A stretch of DNA of 64,000 nucleotides from Thalassolituus maritimus (GCF_900156675.1 NZ_FTOH01000002.1:186001-250000); one strand, 5' to 3'. Counted from the first letter of the stretch, positions 28,799-38,211 are shown. Notes: generated from the letters alone by a model not told the origin. A program made the numbers and translations.

Positions 28799-29311
28799 AT
28801 GCTCATTATTGGCAAAAAGCTCTCGCCGTATGCCCTACTGTCCATATCGGGCCTGCTAGCAGCGTCTGATCAGGCTGTAAAGTGGCTGGTGCAGCAATCA
28901 ATGGCCTATGGCGAGTATGTTTCGGTGACCCCGTTCTTTAACTGGGTGCACCTATGGAACACCGGTGCCGCATTCAGTCTTTTTGCGAATGGTGGAGGCT
29001 GGCAGCGCTACTTTTTTATCGGAATCGCGGTAGTGGTCTCGATTTTTCTGATCAAACTGATCCTTGAAAATCGTCATAAAGGAGAAGCCATCGCTTACAG
29101 TCTTATCCTCGGTGGCGCCATGGGCAACCTGATTGACCGGGTCTTTCGCGGCTATGTTGTGGATTCCTTTGATTTCTATTGGCGAGACTGGCATTGGCCG
29201 GCCTTCAACCTGGCTGATATTGCAATTGTCCTCGGTGCCTTACTTTTCGTTTCCAGCAGCTTGTTGGGTAAAAAAGCAAACACCAATGCCGAGTCGGATG
29301 GATCTGACTGA
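28799..29311 (+). CDS. lspA: Lipoprotein signal peptidase II (element-borne paralogue)
   Basis: A 170-residue, four-helix membrane aspartyl protease that removes signal peptides from diacylglyceryl-prolipoproteins. The catalytic aspartates lie in GNLIDRVFRG and FNLADIAIV, and WNTGAAFSLF is also conserved. It starts 3 nt after the exporter stop. It is a passenger of the ISL3 element; the essential chromosomal lspA is presumably elsewhere. Similar LspA genes (for example PbrC) accompany lead and cadmium resistance genes. Confidence 0.93.
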   Translation: MLIIGKKLSPYALLSISGLLAASDQAVKWLVQQSMAYGEYVSVTPFFNWVHLWNTGAAFSLFANGGGWQRYFFIGIAVVVSIFLIKLILENRHKGEAIAYSLILGGAMGNLIDRVFRGYVVDSFDFYWRDWHWPAFNLADIAIVLGALLFVSSSLLGKKANTNAESDGSD

Positions 29312-29332
29312 CACCTACGCCTATACAACACC

Positions 29333-30611
29333 ATGACCGAACTTCCCGACAACATCCTTCACCTGCCGCAATACCAAGTACTGGGCTGCAAATCAACCGA
29401 CGACGAAATGCACTTCCAGGTGGACGTGCCCGATCCCATCGCCTGCGAGGAATGCGGCGTGCAGGGTGAGTTCGTACGGTTCGGCAAGCGTGACGTTCCC
29501 TATCGTGATCTGCCCATCCACGGCAAGCGGGTCACTCTCTGGGTGGTCCGCCGCCGATACACCTGCCGGGCCTGCAAGACAACATTCAGGCCCCAGCTAC
29601 CGGAGATGGTGGACGGATTCCGTATGACACTGCGGCTGCATGAGTACGTGGAGAAGGAATCCTTCAACCACCCCTACACCTTTGTGGCGGCACAGACCGG
29701 CCTGGACGAGAAGACGGTGCGCGACATCTTCAACGCCCGCGCCGAGTTCCTGGGGCGCTGGCACCGCTTCGAGACGCCCCGCATCCTGGGCATTGACGAG
29801 CTATACCTGAACAAGCGCTACCGCTGCATTCTGACCAACATTGAGGAGCGAACCCTGCTCGACCTGCTGGCCACCCGCCGCCAGGACGTGGTGACCAACT
29901 ACCTGATGAAGCTGAAAGACCGGCAGAAGGTCGAGATCGTCAGCATGGACATGTGGAACCCCTACCGGGCAGCGGTCAAGGCTGTGCTGCCCCAGGCCCG
30001 TATCGTGGTCGATAAGTTCCATGTGGTGCGCATGGCCAACGATGCCCTAGAGAGAGTGCGCAAGGGCCTCAGGAAGGAGCTGAAACCGTCCCAGAGCCGG
30101 ACTCCGGAAAATCCTGCTGAAACGCGCTCACGAAGTCTCAGACCGGGAGCGCCTCATCATGGAGACCTGGACAGGCGCGTTCCCGCAACTGCTGGCCGCC
30201 TACGAGCACAAGGAGCGCTTCTACGGCATCTGGGACGCCACCACACGGCTCCAGGCAGAAGCCGCCCTGGACGAGTGGATAGCCACCATCCCGAAGGGCC
30301 AAAAGGAAGTCTGGAGCGATCTGGTCAGGGCAGTGGGAAACTGGCGCGAAGAGACCATGACCTACTTCGAGACGGACATGCCCGTCACCAACGCTTACAC
30401 GGAGTCCATCAACCGACTGGCCAAGGACAAGAACCGTGAAGGGCGCGGTTACTCCTTCGAGGTGATGCGGGCACGAATGCTCTACACCACGAAGCACAAG
30501 AAGAAGGCACCGACTGCGAAGGTCTCTCCTTTCTACAAGAAAACCATCGGTTACGGACTGCCGGACTTCGCAGAGGAACTCAACTACGGAGTCGATCTAT
30601 CAACCATCTGA
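29333..30611 (+). pseudogene. tnpA: ISL3-family transposase, frameshifted
   Basis: The N-terminal part has the Cys4 zinc-finger pattern (CEECGVQG, CRACKTTF), a helix-turn-helix region and the start of the DDE core (ILGIDELYLNKRY, VSMDMWNPYR). The frame is lost near 30101-30104: up to ...QSRT the reading frame starting at 29333 is homologous, after which the C-terminal part (KILLKRAHEVSDRER..., with ESINRLAKDKNREGRGYSFE) continues one base out of phase to the stop at 30609-30611. ISL3 transposases are not known to need programmed frameshifting, so this is probably an inactivating indel or a sequencing error. All catalytic regions are otherwise present. Confidence 0.88.
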
Positions 30612-30624
30612 GGGTGGTATCAGA

Positions 30625-30650
30625 TTGATGGGGTGAAGGTGCCCCATCAA
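30625..30650. terminator. Hairpin at right end of ISL3 element
   Basis: TTGATGGGG (30625-30633) pairs with CCCCATCAA (30642-30650) around an 8-nt loop, overlapping the inner edge of the right inverted repeat. There is no T-run; it may limit read-through into or out of the element. Confidence 0.5.
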
Positions 30651-30669
30651 CCATTAAATCCGTATACCC
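30646..30669 (-). repeat. Right terminal inverted repeat (IRR) of ISL3 element
   Basis: On the minus strand begins GGGTATACGGATTTAATGG; pairs with 27309-27332 at 21 of 24 positions. Confidence 0.93.
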
Positions 30670-30677
30670 AATAAAGC
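30670..30677. repeat. 8-bp target-site duplication, right copy
   Basis: AATAAAGC, identical to 27301-27308, directly abutting the right inverted repeat. Confidence 0.93.
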
Positions 30678-30702
30678 AAAGACAGCAATAACAGTCACAA
30701 CG

Positions 30703-30729
30703 AAAAAGGGCGCTCATTGAGCGCCCTTT
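30703..30729 (-). terminator. Rho-independent terminator of the fbpC-fbpA operon
   Basis: AAAGGGCGCT (30705-30714) pairs perfectly with 30720-30729 around a 5-nt loop. Read on the minus strand the stem is followed by TTTTT, 40 nt after the fbpA stop. Confidence 0.9.
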
Positions 30730-30768
30730 GACTGGCTGATCTTGCGATCAGTTTTCCTGTGCCGGTGG

Positions 30769-31785
30769 TCAGTTCCAACCCACGCGGTCAAAGATTTTAA
30801 CTGCCGTCACCTGATGCTCGCCCAAGGCGCTTGCATTAATGGTGTCTTCTTTGAAGTCTCCCATCGCCTCAAGTACGGAGTCTGTTTCCGCGCCCTCAAC
30901 CACAGAATATTCGTGGTTTGCTTCGACAAAATACTTCTGTGCCTCAGGCTCCGTCAGGTACTCTAGAAATGCAATTGCATTAGCACGGTTAGGTGCATGC
31001 TTTAATACACCCGCACCACTGATGTTAACGTGTGCTCCGTATCCGCCTTCTTCCTGATTCGGGAACAATACACCCACCGCTTTCACGCTTTCATCGCCTT
31101 CAGCCTGCAAACGCGCAACATAATAGGTATTTACGATACTGATCCGACACTCACCCGACGCCACTGCACGAATATTAGAAACGTCATTGCCTTGTGGTTT
31201 CTTCAGCAGGTTACCCATCACCCCTTGTGCCCACGCCTCTGCGGCTTCTTCACCATCGTGTTCAACCAATGATGCCAGCAATGAAATATTGTAAATGTTA
31301 GATGATGAACGAACGCAGATCTGCTTGCTGAACTTTGGGTCAGCCATATCTTCATAGGAATTCAGGCCTTCAGGCAGACCGCGCTCTTTGTTGTAAATAA
31401 TAATTCGCGCACGCTTCGACAAGCCGTACCACAAGCCATCCGGATGACGGAGGTGAGCGGGAATACGAGCATCCAGCACGTCTGATTCTACCGGACTGAA
31501 AATGCCACGCTGCTCCGCGCGAAATAGGCGCCCCGCATCGACCGTTACCAGAATATCGGCTGGAGAGTATTTGCCTTCGTTAACGATTCGTTCAATCAGA
31601 GTATCACTTGGTGCTTCGATCAGATTGACCTTCACGCCTGTGCGCTTTTCGAAGTTTTCATACAAAGCGATGTCTGTGTCGTAGTGACGCGCGCTGTAAA
31701 TATTCACCACGTCAGCAGCAAACACAGGTAGGCTCAGTGCTACAGCCATCGTGCTGGCTAGCAGTTTTCTGCTAAAAGAAATCAT
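30769..31785 (-). CDS. fbpA: Periplasmic ferric-iron-binding protein (FbpA/FutA family)
   Basis: A 338-residue precursor with a signal peptide ending near SLPVFAA. The mature part begins VVNIYSARHYDTD, as in Fe(III) ABC-transporter binding proteins. The iron-binding tyrosine pair is visible in IVNTYYVARL, and the ARHYDTD tyrosine is a further likely ligand. It delivers Fe(III) to the permease in the inner membrane. It follows the ATPase gene by 13 nt in one operon, while the permease gene is divergent. Confidence 0.92.
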   Translation of the reverse strand: MISFSRKLLASTMAVALSLPVFAADVVNIYSARHYDTDIALYENFEKRTGVKVNLIEAPSDTLIERIVNEGKYSPADILVTVDAGRLFRAEQRGIFSPVESDVLDARIPAHLRHPDGLWYGLSKRARIIIYNKERGLPEGLNSYEDMADPKFSKQICVRSSSNIYNISLLASLVEHDGEEAAEAWAQGVMGNLLKKPQGNDVSNIRAVASGECRISIVNTYYVARLQAEGDESVKAVGVLFPNQEEGGYGAHVNISGAGVLKHAPNRANAIAFLEYLTEPEAQKYFVEANHEYSVVEGAETDSVLEAMGDFKEDTINASALGEHQVTAVKIFDRVGWN

Positions 31786-31798
31786 ACGTTCTCCAGAT

Positions 31799-32845
31799 TT
31801 ATTTAAATAGAAAGACGCCGGTCTGGTTCGCGATCAAATCCACGCGATCCCCCAGCTGATACTGACTCACATCATCGATCAGTACTCTCAATGGCTCAGT
31901 TGCAGATGGCGTATTGTTGTTAGTAAGAAAAGCCAGCCAATCGTGGCCAATATATCTGAGACCGGAAATAACGACGTCCGACTTTTCATTTTTTTTCAAA
32001 CTTAATCCTTTTGGCCTGACCACAAGGGTGTGTGCGTCGCGATAGCTACTCAATCGCTCAGCCTCTGCCTGAATTCTGCCGAACGCAGTATCAAACCCAT
32101 GTTCATCTGCTGCAGTAATAGCCAGTCGTTGAGACCCGCCGAACAGTGTCGCCACGGCCACGGTCGCGGGTGACTCAAACACTTCTTGCGGAGTCCCGAC
32201 CTGCGCAATCACACCCTGATCGAGCACGGCAATGCTGTCTGCCATTTCCATTGCTTCGTCAGGATCATGAGTAACCAGAATGGCCGTCGTACCTTTTTCT
32301 TTGATAGTACGGCGAGCCGCTTCCCGTAATGTCCGGCGCAGCGTGATGTCGATACTCGCGTAGGGTTCGTCCATCAGCAGAATTTTTGGTTCCGGTGCCA
32401 ATGAACGCACCAGTGCAATTCGCTGTTGCTGTCCACCAGACAATTGATGCGGATAGCGCTGTCCATATTCGTCCAAGCCAACCAGCTCGAGAAGCTCTTT
32501 CACTTTTTCCTGCTGCTCGCGTCGGCTCAGATCCCGAATACCGAAGGCAATGTTTTCTGCCACTGTCATATTCGGAAACAGTGCATTCTCCTGAAACATC
32601 AGCCCCACCGGGCGAGCTTCCGGGGGCGGGTGCAGACCATCATTCGCCAGCACTTCATTATCCACGTGGATCTCACCACGCTGAACTTTCTCCAACCCAG
32701 CGGCAAGGCGGAGCAGGGTGCTTTTGCCACCGCCCGATGGCCCCAATAAACAAGTAATCTGACCAGGCTCGACGGCAAAATCCAGCTCGTGAAGTACGGG
32801 AGTAGCACCGTAACTGTGGCTTATCTGAGAAAAAACTAACGGCAT
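31799..32845 (-). CDS. fbpC: Ferric-iron ABC transporter ATPase
   Basis: A 348-residue ABC ATPase with Walker A GPSGGGKST, Q-loop FQENALFPNMTV, signature LSGGQQQRIAL, Walker B ILLMDEPYAS and the switch His in LVTHDPDEA. The C-terminal about 110 residues form a TOBE-like regulatory domain (TLVVRPKGLSL). FbpC-type ATPases drive Fe(III) import with FbpA and FbpB. First gene of the fbpC-fbpA transcript; start at ATG 32845, 83 bp from the divergent permease gene. Confidence 0.93.
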   Translation of the reverse strand: MPLVFSQISHSYGATPVLHELDFAVEPGQITCLLGPSGGGKSTLLRLAAGLEKVQRGEIHVDNEVLANDGLHPPPEARPVGLMFQENALFPNMTVAENIAFGIRDLSRREQQEKVKELLELVGLDEYGQRYPHQLSGGQQQRIALVRSLAPEPKILLMDEPYASIDITLRRTLREAARRTIKEKGTTAILVTHDPDEAMEMADSIAVLDQGVIAQVGTPQEVFESPATVAVATLFGGSQRLAITAADEHGFDTAFGRIQAEAERLSSYRDAHTLVVRPKGLSLKKNEKSDVVISGLRYIGHDWLAFLTNNNTPSATEPLRVLIDDVSQYQLGDRVDLIANQTGVFLFK

Positions 32846-32866
32846 ACAGGCGGGCTCGAATAACAG

Positions 32867-32896
32867 GTGTCACATATGCGAATGGTTCTTTATACT
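32867..32896 (+). promoter_or_regulatory. Candidate promoter of fbpB
   Basis: GTGTCA (32867-32872) and TATACT (32891-32896) with an 18-bp spacer lie 32 nt before the fbpB start. It should be iron-regulated, but I see no convincing Fur box in the 83-bp divergent gap. Confidence 0.35.
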
Positions 32897-32928
32897 ACAC
32901 CAACCTCACGCGTAATATTAGAGCCGGC

Positions 32929-34554
32929 ATGCAAAACCAACAGACGCAATGGCGTTGGCTAATCAGCAGTTTTCTTATTTCTGTTTTTACGCTTGTTCCC
33001 GTTATTGTCATTCTGACCTCCCTGTTCGCTCCAACGACATCAACATGGTCACATATCAGCAGTAGCGTTCTGCCCGGATACGTAGGTAACACTCTGCTCC
33101 TGATGGTTCAGGTCGCGCTCTATACCACTGTAATTGGCGTGGGAACGGCGTGGCTCACCGCTGCAACCGAGTTCCCCGGACGTCGAATTCTGACCTGGGC
33201 GTTAATGCTGCCACTCGCCGCCCCTGCTTATATCGTCGCCTATGTTTATACCGATCTGCTGGATTACAGTGGCCCGGTGCAGACCCTGATCAGAAGCCTG
33301 ACTGGCTTGTATGCTGGTGAGTATTACTTTCCTGAAATACGCTCGTTGAGTGGTGCGGCCTTCATTATCAGTCTGGTGCTGTACCCCTATGTGTACCTAC
33401 TGGTTCGTGTGGCCTTTATCCAACGCTCGGCGACACTTTATGATGCAGCGCGCACCTTGGGGGCCAGTCCGTTTTATGCATTCTGGCGCATCGCCTTACC
33501 AGCAGCCCGACCCGCCTTAGTGGGTGGCCTAGCATTGGTCTTGATGGAAACGCTGGCGGATTACGGCACGGTTGATTACTTCGCCGTACCCACCTTCTCG
33601 ACGGGCATATTCCGAACCTGGTTTTCAATGGGGGATAAGGCTGCGGCACTGAAGTTAGCGGCGGTCATGTTCAGCTTTGTTGTTCTGCTCATCGTGATCG
33701 AAAAGTACAACCGGCGCCCGTCTCAGGCTCAAGCCATCGCCCGCGACGGTAACCTTCAGCGCACCCAGCTGACAGGCCTAGTAGCAGCAGGCGCGACATT
33801 ACTGTGCGTTCTGCCTGTCGTATTGGGCAGCTTGATCCCTGGTGGCACCCTCGCGTATTTCGCACTGACCACAGGTGATCCACTGCTAGGACATGGCTTT
33901 ACCGGGTTTATCGGCAATAGCCTGCAAGTGGCTTTGTCAGCGACACTGGCCGCTGTCATCATCGCGCTTGTCCTGACGTACGCTAAGCGTCTGACTGACA
34001 GCAAAGCCGTGAACCTTTCTATCCAACTATCAACACTGGGTTATGCGCTACCCGGTGCCTTGCTGGCAGTAGGCTTGTTCGCCCCGGTATCGCAATTCGA
34101 TCGCGCCATCGCTACCTTCTTTGACGAGCAGTTTGATATTCAGACTGGGCTACTACTGACCGGTACGGTTGCCATCGTTGTATATGCTTATGTCGTGCGC
34201 TTTCTCACCGTGGCGTTCAACTCGACCAACAGTGGCATGGAAGCTATTCCTCCGATATACGATCAAGCCGCTCGCAGCCTGGGAGCGACTCCATGGCGCG
34301 TATTGAAAAGTATCCACCTGCCATTGATGAGCCGCTCAATACTGGCAGCGGGCATCCTTGTCTTCGTCGACAGTATGCGCGAGCTACCCGCTACCTTGCT
34401 GTTGCGCCCGTTCGATTTTGAAACGCTGGCGACCCGCGTCTATAAGCTGGCCAGCGATGAGCGCATCGCCGAGGCCTCCACCGCATCTTTACTCATTGTC
34501 GTTATCGGCCTCGTGCCTGTCCTGCTGCTCAACAAGCTATCCGATAAGCGCTGA
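32929..34554 (+). CDS. fbpB: Ferric-iron ABC transporter permease (fused two-domain)
   Basis: A 541-residue protein with about 12 transmembrane helices in two homologous halves. Each half has an EAA-type loop that docks on the ATPase: DAARTLGASPFYAFWRIALP and QAARSLGATPWRVLKSIHLP. This duplicated form is typical of FbpB/HitB. It is transcribed divergently from fbpC and fbpA, unlike the usual fbpABC order. The hybrid kinase gene follows on the same strand 126 nt later. Confidence 0.92.
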   Translation: MQNQQTQWRWLISSFLISVFTLVPVIVILTSLFAPTTSTWSHISSSVLPGYVGNTLLLMVQVALYTTVIGVGTAWLTAATEFPGRRILTWALMLPLAAPAYIVAYVYTDLLDYSGPVQTLIRSLTGLYAGEYYFPEIRSLSGAAFIISLVLYPYVYLLVRVAFIQRSATLYDAARTLGASPFYAFWRIALPAARPALVGGLALVLMETLADYGTVDYFAVPTFSTGIFRTWFSMGDKAAALKLAAVMFSFVVLLIVIEKYNRRPSQAQAIARDGNLQRTQLTGLVAAGATLLCVLPVVLGSLIPGGTLAYFALTTGDPLLGHGFTGFIGNSLQVALSATLAAVIIALVLTYAKRLTDSKAVNLSIQLSTLGYALPGALLAVGLFAPVSQFDRAIATFFDEQFDIQTGLLLTGTVAIVVYAYVVRFLTVAFNSTNSGMEAIPPIYDQAARSLGATPWRVLKSIHLPLMSRSILAAGILVFVDSMRELPATLLLRPFDFETLATRVYKLASDERIAEASTASLLIVVIGLVPVLLLNKLSDKR

Positions 34555-34680
34555 CGAGACTGCCGTTCTGATAGCCGAGTCTCGTCCTGATTGTCAGGAG
34601 ACACACATAGTATCGAGTTGAATATTGGCCTCTTTGAACTAAACCTTGAGAACAGGCCAACGTTCACGAGAGGCAGCCCC

Positions 34681-37600
34681 ATGTTTCTGAGGCACACGAG
34701 CAAACAGCAGCAAGCTGCCTATATACGACCACAAACCATGGTACTCGGCCTGCTTCTCTTGCTCACACTCGTGACAGTCGGCCAATACTACTTGTCTGAA
34801 CAGCGCGTGTTTGATCAGTATCAGCAGGCTTCAGGCGAGCAGCAGAGCGCCATCATCGATGAACTCGCCAAGCAGTTCGAAAGGGACTATCACCAGCTAC
34901 GCTTCCTTTATGCGACTCCACCCATACATGGCATAGTGCGGTCCTCAGGCAACGGCGGTATCGATCCGCTCGACAATACCCGGCAGGCACAATGGAAAGC
35001 CCGTCTGGAAACCATCTTTCAAGCTTACATTGAAAATAACGCTCACGCGTTGCAGGCGCGCTATCTGATCAATGACGGCAACTGGTCGGAAATTATTCGT
35101 GTGCAGCGCACCGGCAGCAGCACCCGGGTTGCAAACAGTACCGAACTTCAGGAGAAGCGGGGCCGCGATTACGTTGAAATACTGCCCTATATCCGAGCCA
35201 ACGACTTCTACCTATCCGATATTGAACTGAATAAAGAATACGGGCGCGTTTCCTATCCACATCAATCAGTTTACCGACTCGTCATGCCGATATATGCGCA
35301 AGATGGCCATCTTTTCGGCGCACTGGTTCTTAACTTTGACGCCTATTTCCTGCTGTCTCGTCTCAGTAACCTGGCAGCCAATACAAGCAAAGTGTACCTG
35401 TACGATCACGATGGCCATATCCTTGTGTCACCCACATCGGGAGAGGCCTTCAGCTTTGAATTCGCAAACGCCACGCTCTGGAGCGACCTGTACAGCGCAG
35501 AGCAAAACTCTATTCACCGCGGTACCGCACTCGTATCAGCAAACAGCGACGGAGCGCACTACTACCTGACGCAGCGCCAGCTGAACATGCCCGGCTCCAA
35601 TGGTGATCGGTTTATCAAGGTTGCCATAGCGACCCCAACGCGGCTTATCCAGCAACAAACGATCTCAGACACGTTGCGGTTCAGCGCCGCCGCCTTAGTT
35701 GTTTCTTTCGTACTGAGTGTGCTGTTCCTGTTCTACCAGCGGCAGGTACGTAAAACCTTAAATCTGAGTGATACCGAAGCACGCTTCCGTGCCATTGTGG
35801 ATGACTCAACGGATGCCATCATAGGGATGCGCACGGACGGAACCATAACAAGCTGGAACAGCGCTGCAACCAGCATCCTGGGTTATAGCAGCCGCCAGAT
35901 TGAAAACAGTGACTTTACCGAGACCTTTGCCACTGGCGAGCATCAGGAATGGGTCAAAGAAGTGATCGCCAGCGTTGCTGAAGGTGGTCAACCTGAGACA
36001 TTACGCGTACCTCTTGTCTCAAAAAATCAGCACACTCTGACCACCCAACTCAGCGTATCACCCATCAAAACGGCCAAGGGAGCGGCCATCGGTGTTTCTG
36101 CAATCATTCGGGACATCAGCGAACAGGAACGAGCAGAACAACGAATCCGCGATTTAAACACTAACCTCGAAGCCGTCGTCGAACAGAGAACCGAAGAACT
36201 CGAGCAGGCACGAAATATGGCACTGTCCGCAAGCCGCGCCAAGAGCCAGTTTATTGCTAATGTCAGCCATGAAATCCGGACACCTCTTAATGGCATTATT
36301 GGTATGCTTCAGTTGATTCGCCGCGGCGAACTCAGAGTTCAGGAAAAGCGGTATCTTGATCTTGCAGATACCAGCTCACAATTATTGGCAGCGATCGTTA
36401 ATGATGTCCTCGATTTTTCAAAGATCGAAGCAGGAAAACTCGATATTGATAATATCCCCTACGACCTCAATCGCTTGATCTCAGATCTGGTGCTATCCAT
36501 GTCAGTCCCGGCGTCAGAAAAAGGTCTGGAGATCATTCTCGATGTTTCAGAAGTACAGTCACCTTCGCTTTCCGGTGATGCAAACCGTATCCGCCAAATA
36601 CTCACCAACCTGATTAATAACGCGATCAAGTTTACGCTGAAAGGGCATATTCTTGTACGGCTGACTACGCAGAATACAAACGCAGAAAGCACCACATTGA
36701 GCATCGAAGTAGAGGATACCGGTGTCGGTATAAGCAAAGAAAAACTGCCAACCATTTTCGACGCCTTTGTTCAGGAGGATGCGGCGGTAACAAGAGAATT
36801 TGGTGGTACAGGCTTGGGACTCACTATTACCAATAAACTCTGTAAGTTAATGGGTGGCAGACTGGATGTTCAGAGCGAAAAAGGATCAGGCACTAAATTC
36901 ACAGCCACTTTTGTTCAGAAATTGGCAGTAGGTTCAGAAGCTGAAAAACAAAACCCCGATTTTTCCGGGCTCAACTTCCATGTCATTGACCGCTCCGATG
37001 ATTCAGCGGCAAACCTGGTAAAACTTCTCAAAAGCTGGGGTGCTCAAGCAATCAGCTCACGTCACCCACGGCCTGATGCGCATATCCGGAAAGGTAGCTA
37101 CATAATCATTGATGCCACCCTGGCCGAAAACTTCGTACCTCATGAAAACGTCGCTGGAGTCATCATCACCGTGCCTCACGTAAAGCGCACAGAGATCGAA
37201 CTTCCCGACTTGCATGGAGCCTTCCGTTTATCGAAACCCATTACTCCGGTGCAACTGGAGTATGCGGTTCGCCGATTAAAAACAGGATCTGCTGACGAAA
37301 AAAGTTCCAATCTGGAGAGCAGCGGTAAAACTGCCGCCCTGGCAGGGCGAAGAATTCTCGCGGTTGACGACAACCAGATTAACCTGGCGGTAATAGAGGG
37401 AATGGTGCGTCACCTTGGCGCTGAAGTCGTTTCCGCCGGAAATGGCGTAGAAGCCATCGATATGCTGCGTCGCTCCGGCCACCTGATTGATCTTATCCTT
37501 ATGGATTGTCAGATGCCTTCCATGGACGGCTATGAGTGTACTCGCCAGATTCGCGGGGGATATGCCGGCGATAGTGCCTGCAGAATCCCTGTCATCGCAA

Positions 37601-38139
37601 TGACTGCAAGTGCTATGGCAGGAGATCGTGAGAAATGCCTGCTCTCCGGTATGGACGATTATTTAGCCAAACCGATTGATAACGAAGAGCTGCGGAAAGC
37701 ACTGACTCAATGGATGTCAGCCGTCACCTCTGCCGAATATCAGCCTGTAGAGCAGCTGGTGGTTGAAAAAAGCACTGACCTGGATATATACCCCGTGTGG
37801 GATAAGCCAACCGTCATGAAGCTGGTAAGTAATCAGGAAGAGCGACTAGGAAGATTAATTGATGTATTTCATGAAGCCAGTGAAGAAAAAGTCGCTAAAT
37901 TGAAGAGCGCGCTGGCGCGGACTGATACCGCAGAGGTCGTGTCGCTCGCTAAGTTCCTGCAAGGCTCGTCGGCCAGTGTTGCGGCGACGCGGTTGCAACA
38001 TATCTGCAAAACCCTGGAAGCCGAAGCCCGCGAGGGGCACATGGATACGCTGAAGAAATATAAGCACATGTTTGAGGATGAATACGACAAGCTGGAAGAA
38101 GCGTTCAGCGAGTTTCTGAGCAAGCGCAATCAGGCGTGA
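34681..38139 (+). CDS. Hybrid sensor histidine kinase (sensor-PAS-HisKA-HATPase-pseudoREC-REC-HPt-like)
   Basis: A 1152-residue protein: helix about 19-37, large periplasmic dCache-like sensor, second helix about 335-355, PAS about 360-480, coiled-coil, HisKA with His530 (NVSHEIRTPLNG), HATPase with NAIKFT, DTGVGIS and GGTGLGLTI, a receiver-like segment without an acidic acceptor (about 760-865), a true receiver with Asp942 (LMDCQMPSMDG), and a C-terminal HPt-like helical domain. In the last one the expected AHxLKGSS reads AKFLQGSS, so the phospho-accepting His is Lys1091. ATG 34681 with an AGAGG site is chosen over TTG 34591. Signal and target are unknown; no cognate regulator gene is adjacent. 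Confidence 0.9.
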   Translation: MFLRHTSKQQQAAYIRPQTMVLGLLLLLTLVTVGQYYLSEQRVFDQYQQASGEQQSAIIDELAKQFERDYHQLRFLYATPPIHGIVRSSGNGGIDPLDNTRQAQWKARLETIFQAYIENNAHALQARYLINDGNWSEIIRVQRTGSSTRVANSTELQEKRGRDYVEILPYIRANDFYLSDIELNKEYGRVSYPHQSVYRLVMPIYAQDGHLFGALVLNFDAYFLLSRLSNLAANTSKVYLYDHDGHILVSPTSGEAFSFEFANATLWSDLYSAEQNSIHRGTALVSANSDGAHYYLTQRQLNMPGSNGDRFIKVAIATPTRLIQQQTISDTLRFSAAALVVSFVLSVLFLFYQRQVRKTLNLSDTEARFRAIVDDSTDAIIGMRTDGTITSWNSAATSILGYSSRQIENSDFTETFATGEHQEWVKEVIASVAEGGQPETLRVPLVSKNQHTLTTQLSVSPIKTAKGAAIGVSAIIRDISEQERAEQRIRDLNTNLEAVVEQRTEELEQARNMALSASRAKSQFIANVSHEIRTPLNGIIGMLQLIRRGELRVQEKRYLDLADTSSQLLAAIVNDVLDFSKIEAGKLDIDNIPYDLNRLISDLVLSMSVPASEKGLEIILDVSEVQSPSLSGDANRIRQILTNLINNAIKFTLKGHILVRLTTQNTNAESTTLSIEVEDTGVGISKEKLPTIFDAFVQEDAAVTREFGGTGLGLTITNKLCKLMGGRLDVQSEKGSGTKFTATFVQKLAVGSEAEKQNPDFSGLNFHVIDRSDDSAANLVKLLKSWGAQAISSRHPRPDAHIRKGSYIIIDATLAENFVPHENVAGVIITVPHVKRTEIELPDLHGAFRLSKPITPVQLEYAVRRLKTGSADEKSSNLESSGKTAALAGRRILAVDDNQINLAVIEGMVRHLGAEVVSAGNGVEAIDMLRRSGHLIDLILMDCQMPSMDGYECTRQIRGGYAGDSACRIPVIAMTASAMAGDREKCLLSGMDDYLAKPIDNEELRKALTQWMSAVTSAEYQPVEQLVVEKSTDLDIYPVWDKPTVMKLVSNQEERLGRLIDVFHEASEEKVAKLKSALARTDTAEVVSLAKFLQGSSASVAATRLQHICKTLEAEAREGHMDTLKKYKHMFEDEYDKLEEAFSEFLSKRNQA

Positions 38140-38186
38140 AACAGACAATGGTCGAGAAATGATTGGTAGTAAACTAAAAGACCACC

Positions 38187-38211
38187 AAAAAGCCCCGCCG
38201 TTACGGCTTTT
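38187..38211 (-). terminator. Distal terminator behind the atpC relic
   Basis: AAAAGCC (38188-38194) pairs with GGCTTTT (38205-38211); on the minus strand a TTTTTGG tract follows. It stands behind the relic copy of the atpC tail just as the terminator at 38302-38324 stands behind the real atpC. Confidence 0.7.

Larger units (their letters stand above)
27309..30669 (+). mobile_element. ISPpu12-like ISL3-family insertion element with metal-resistance passengers
   Basis: A 3361-bp element bounded by 24-bp imperfect inverted repeats (27309-27332 and 30646-30669, 21 of 24 matching, both starting GGGTA) and flanked by the 8-bp direct repeat AATAAAGC. It carries a MerR regulator, a CDF-type cation exporter, lspA and an ISL3 transposase. 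From memory, this is the same gene set and very nearly the same size as ISPpu12 of Pseudomonas putida plasmid pWW0. Its base composition is GC-richer than its surroundings. The ends look intact, but the transposase frame is broken, so it may no longer move by itself. Confidence 0.95.

Noticed and set aside
27309-30669. Chromosomal heavy-metal island unrelated to transposition
   Set aside because: Terminal inverted repeats and the exact 8-bp duplication show it is a single ISL3 element.
32850-32928. Fur box between fbpC and fbpB
   Set aside because: Only TGCGAAT-like half-site similarity; not good enough to annotate.
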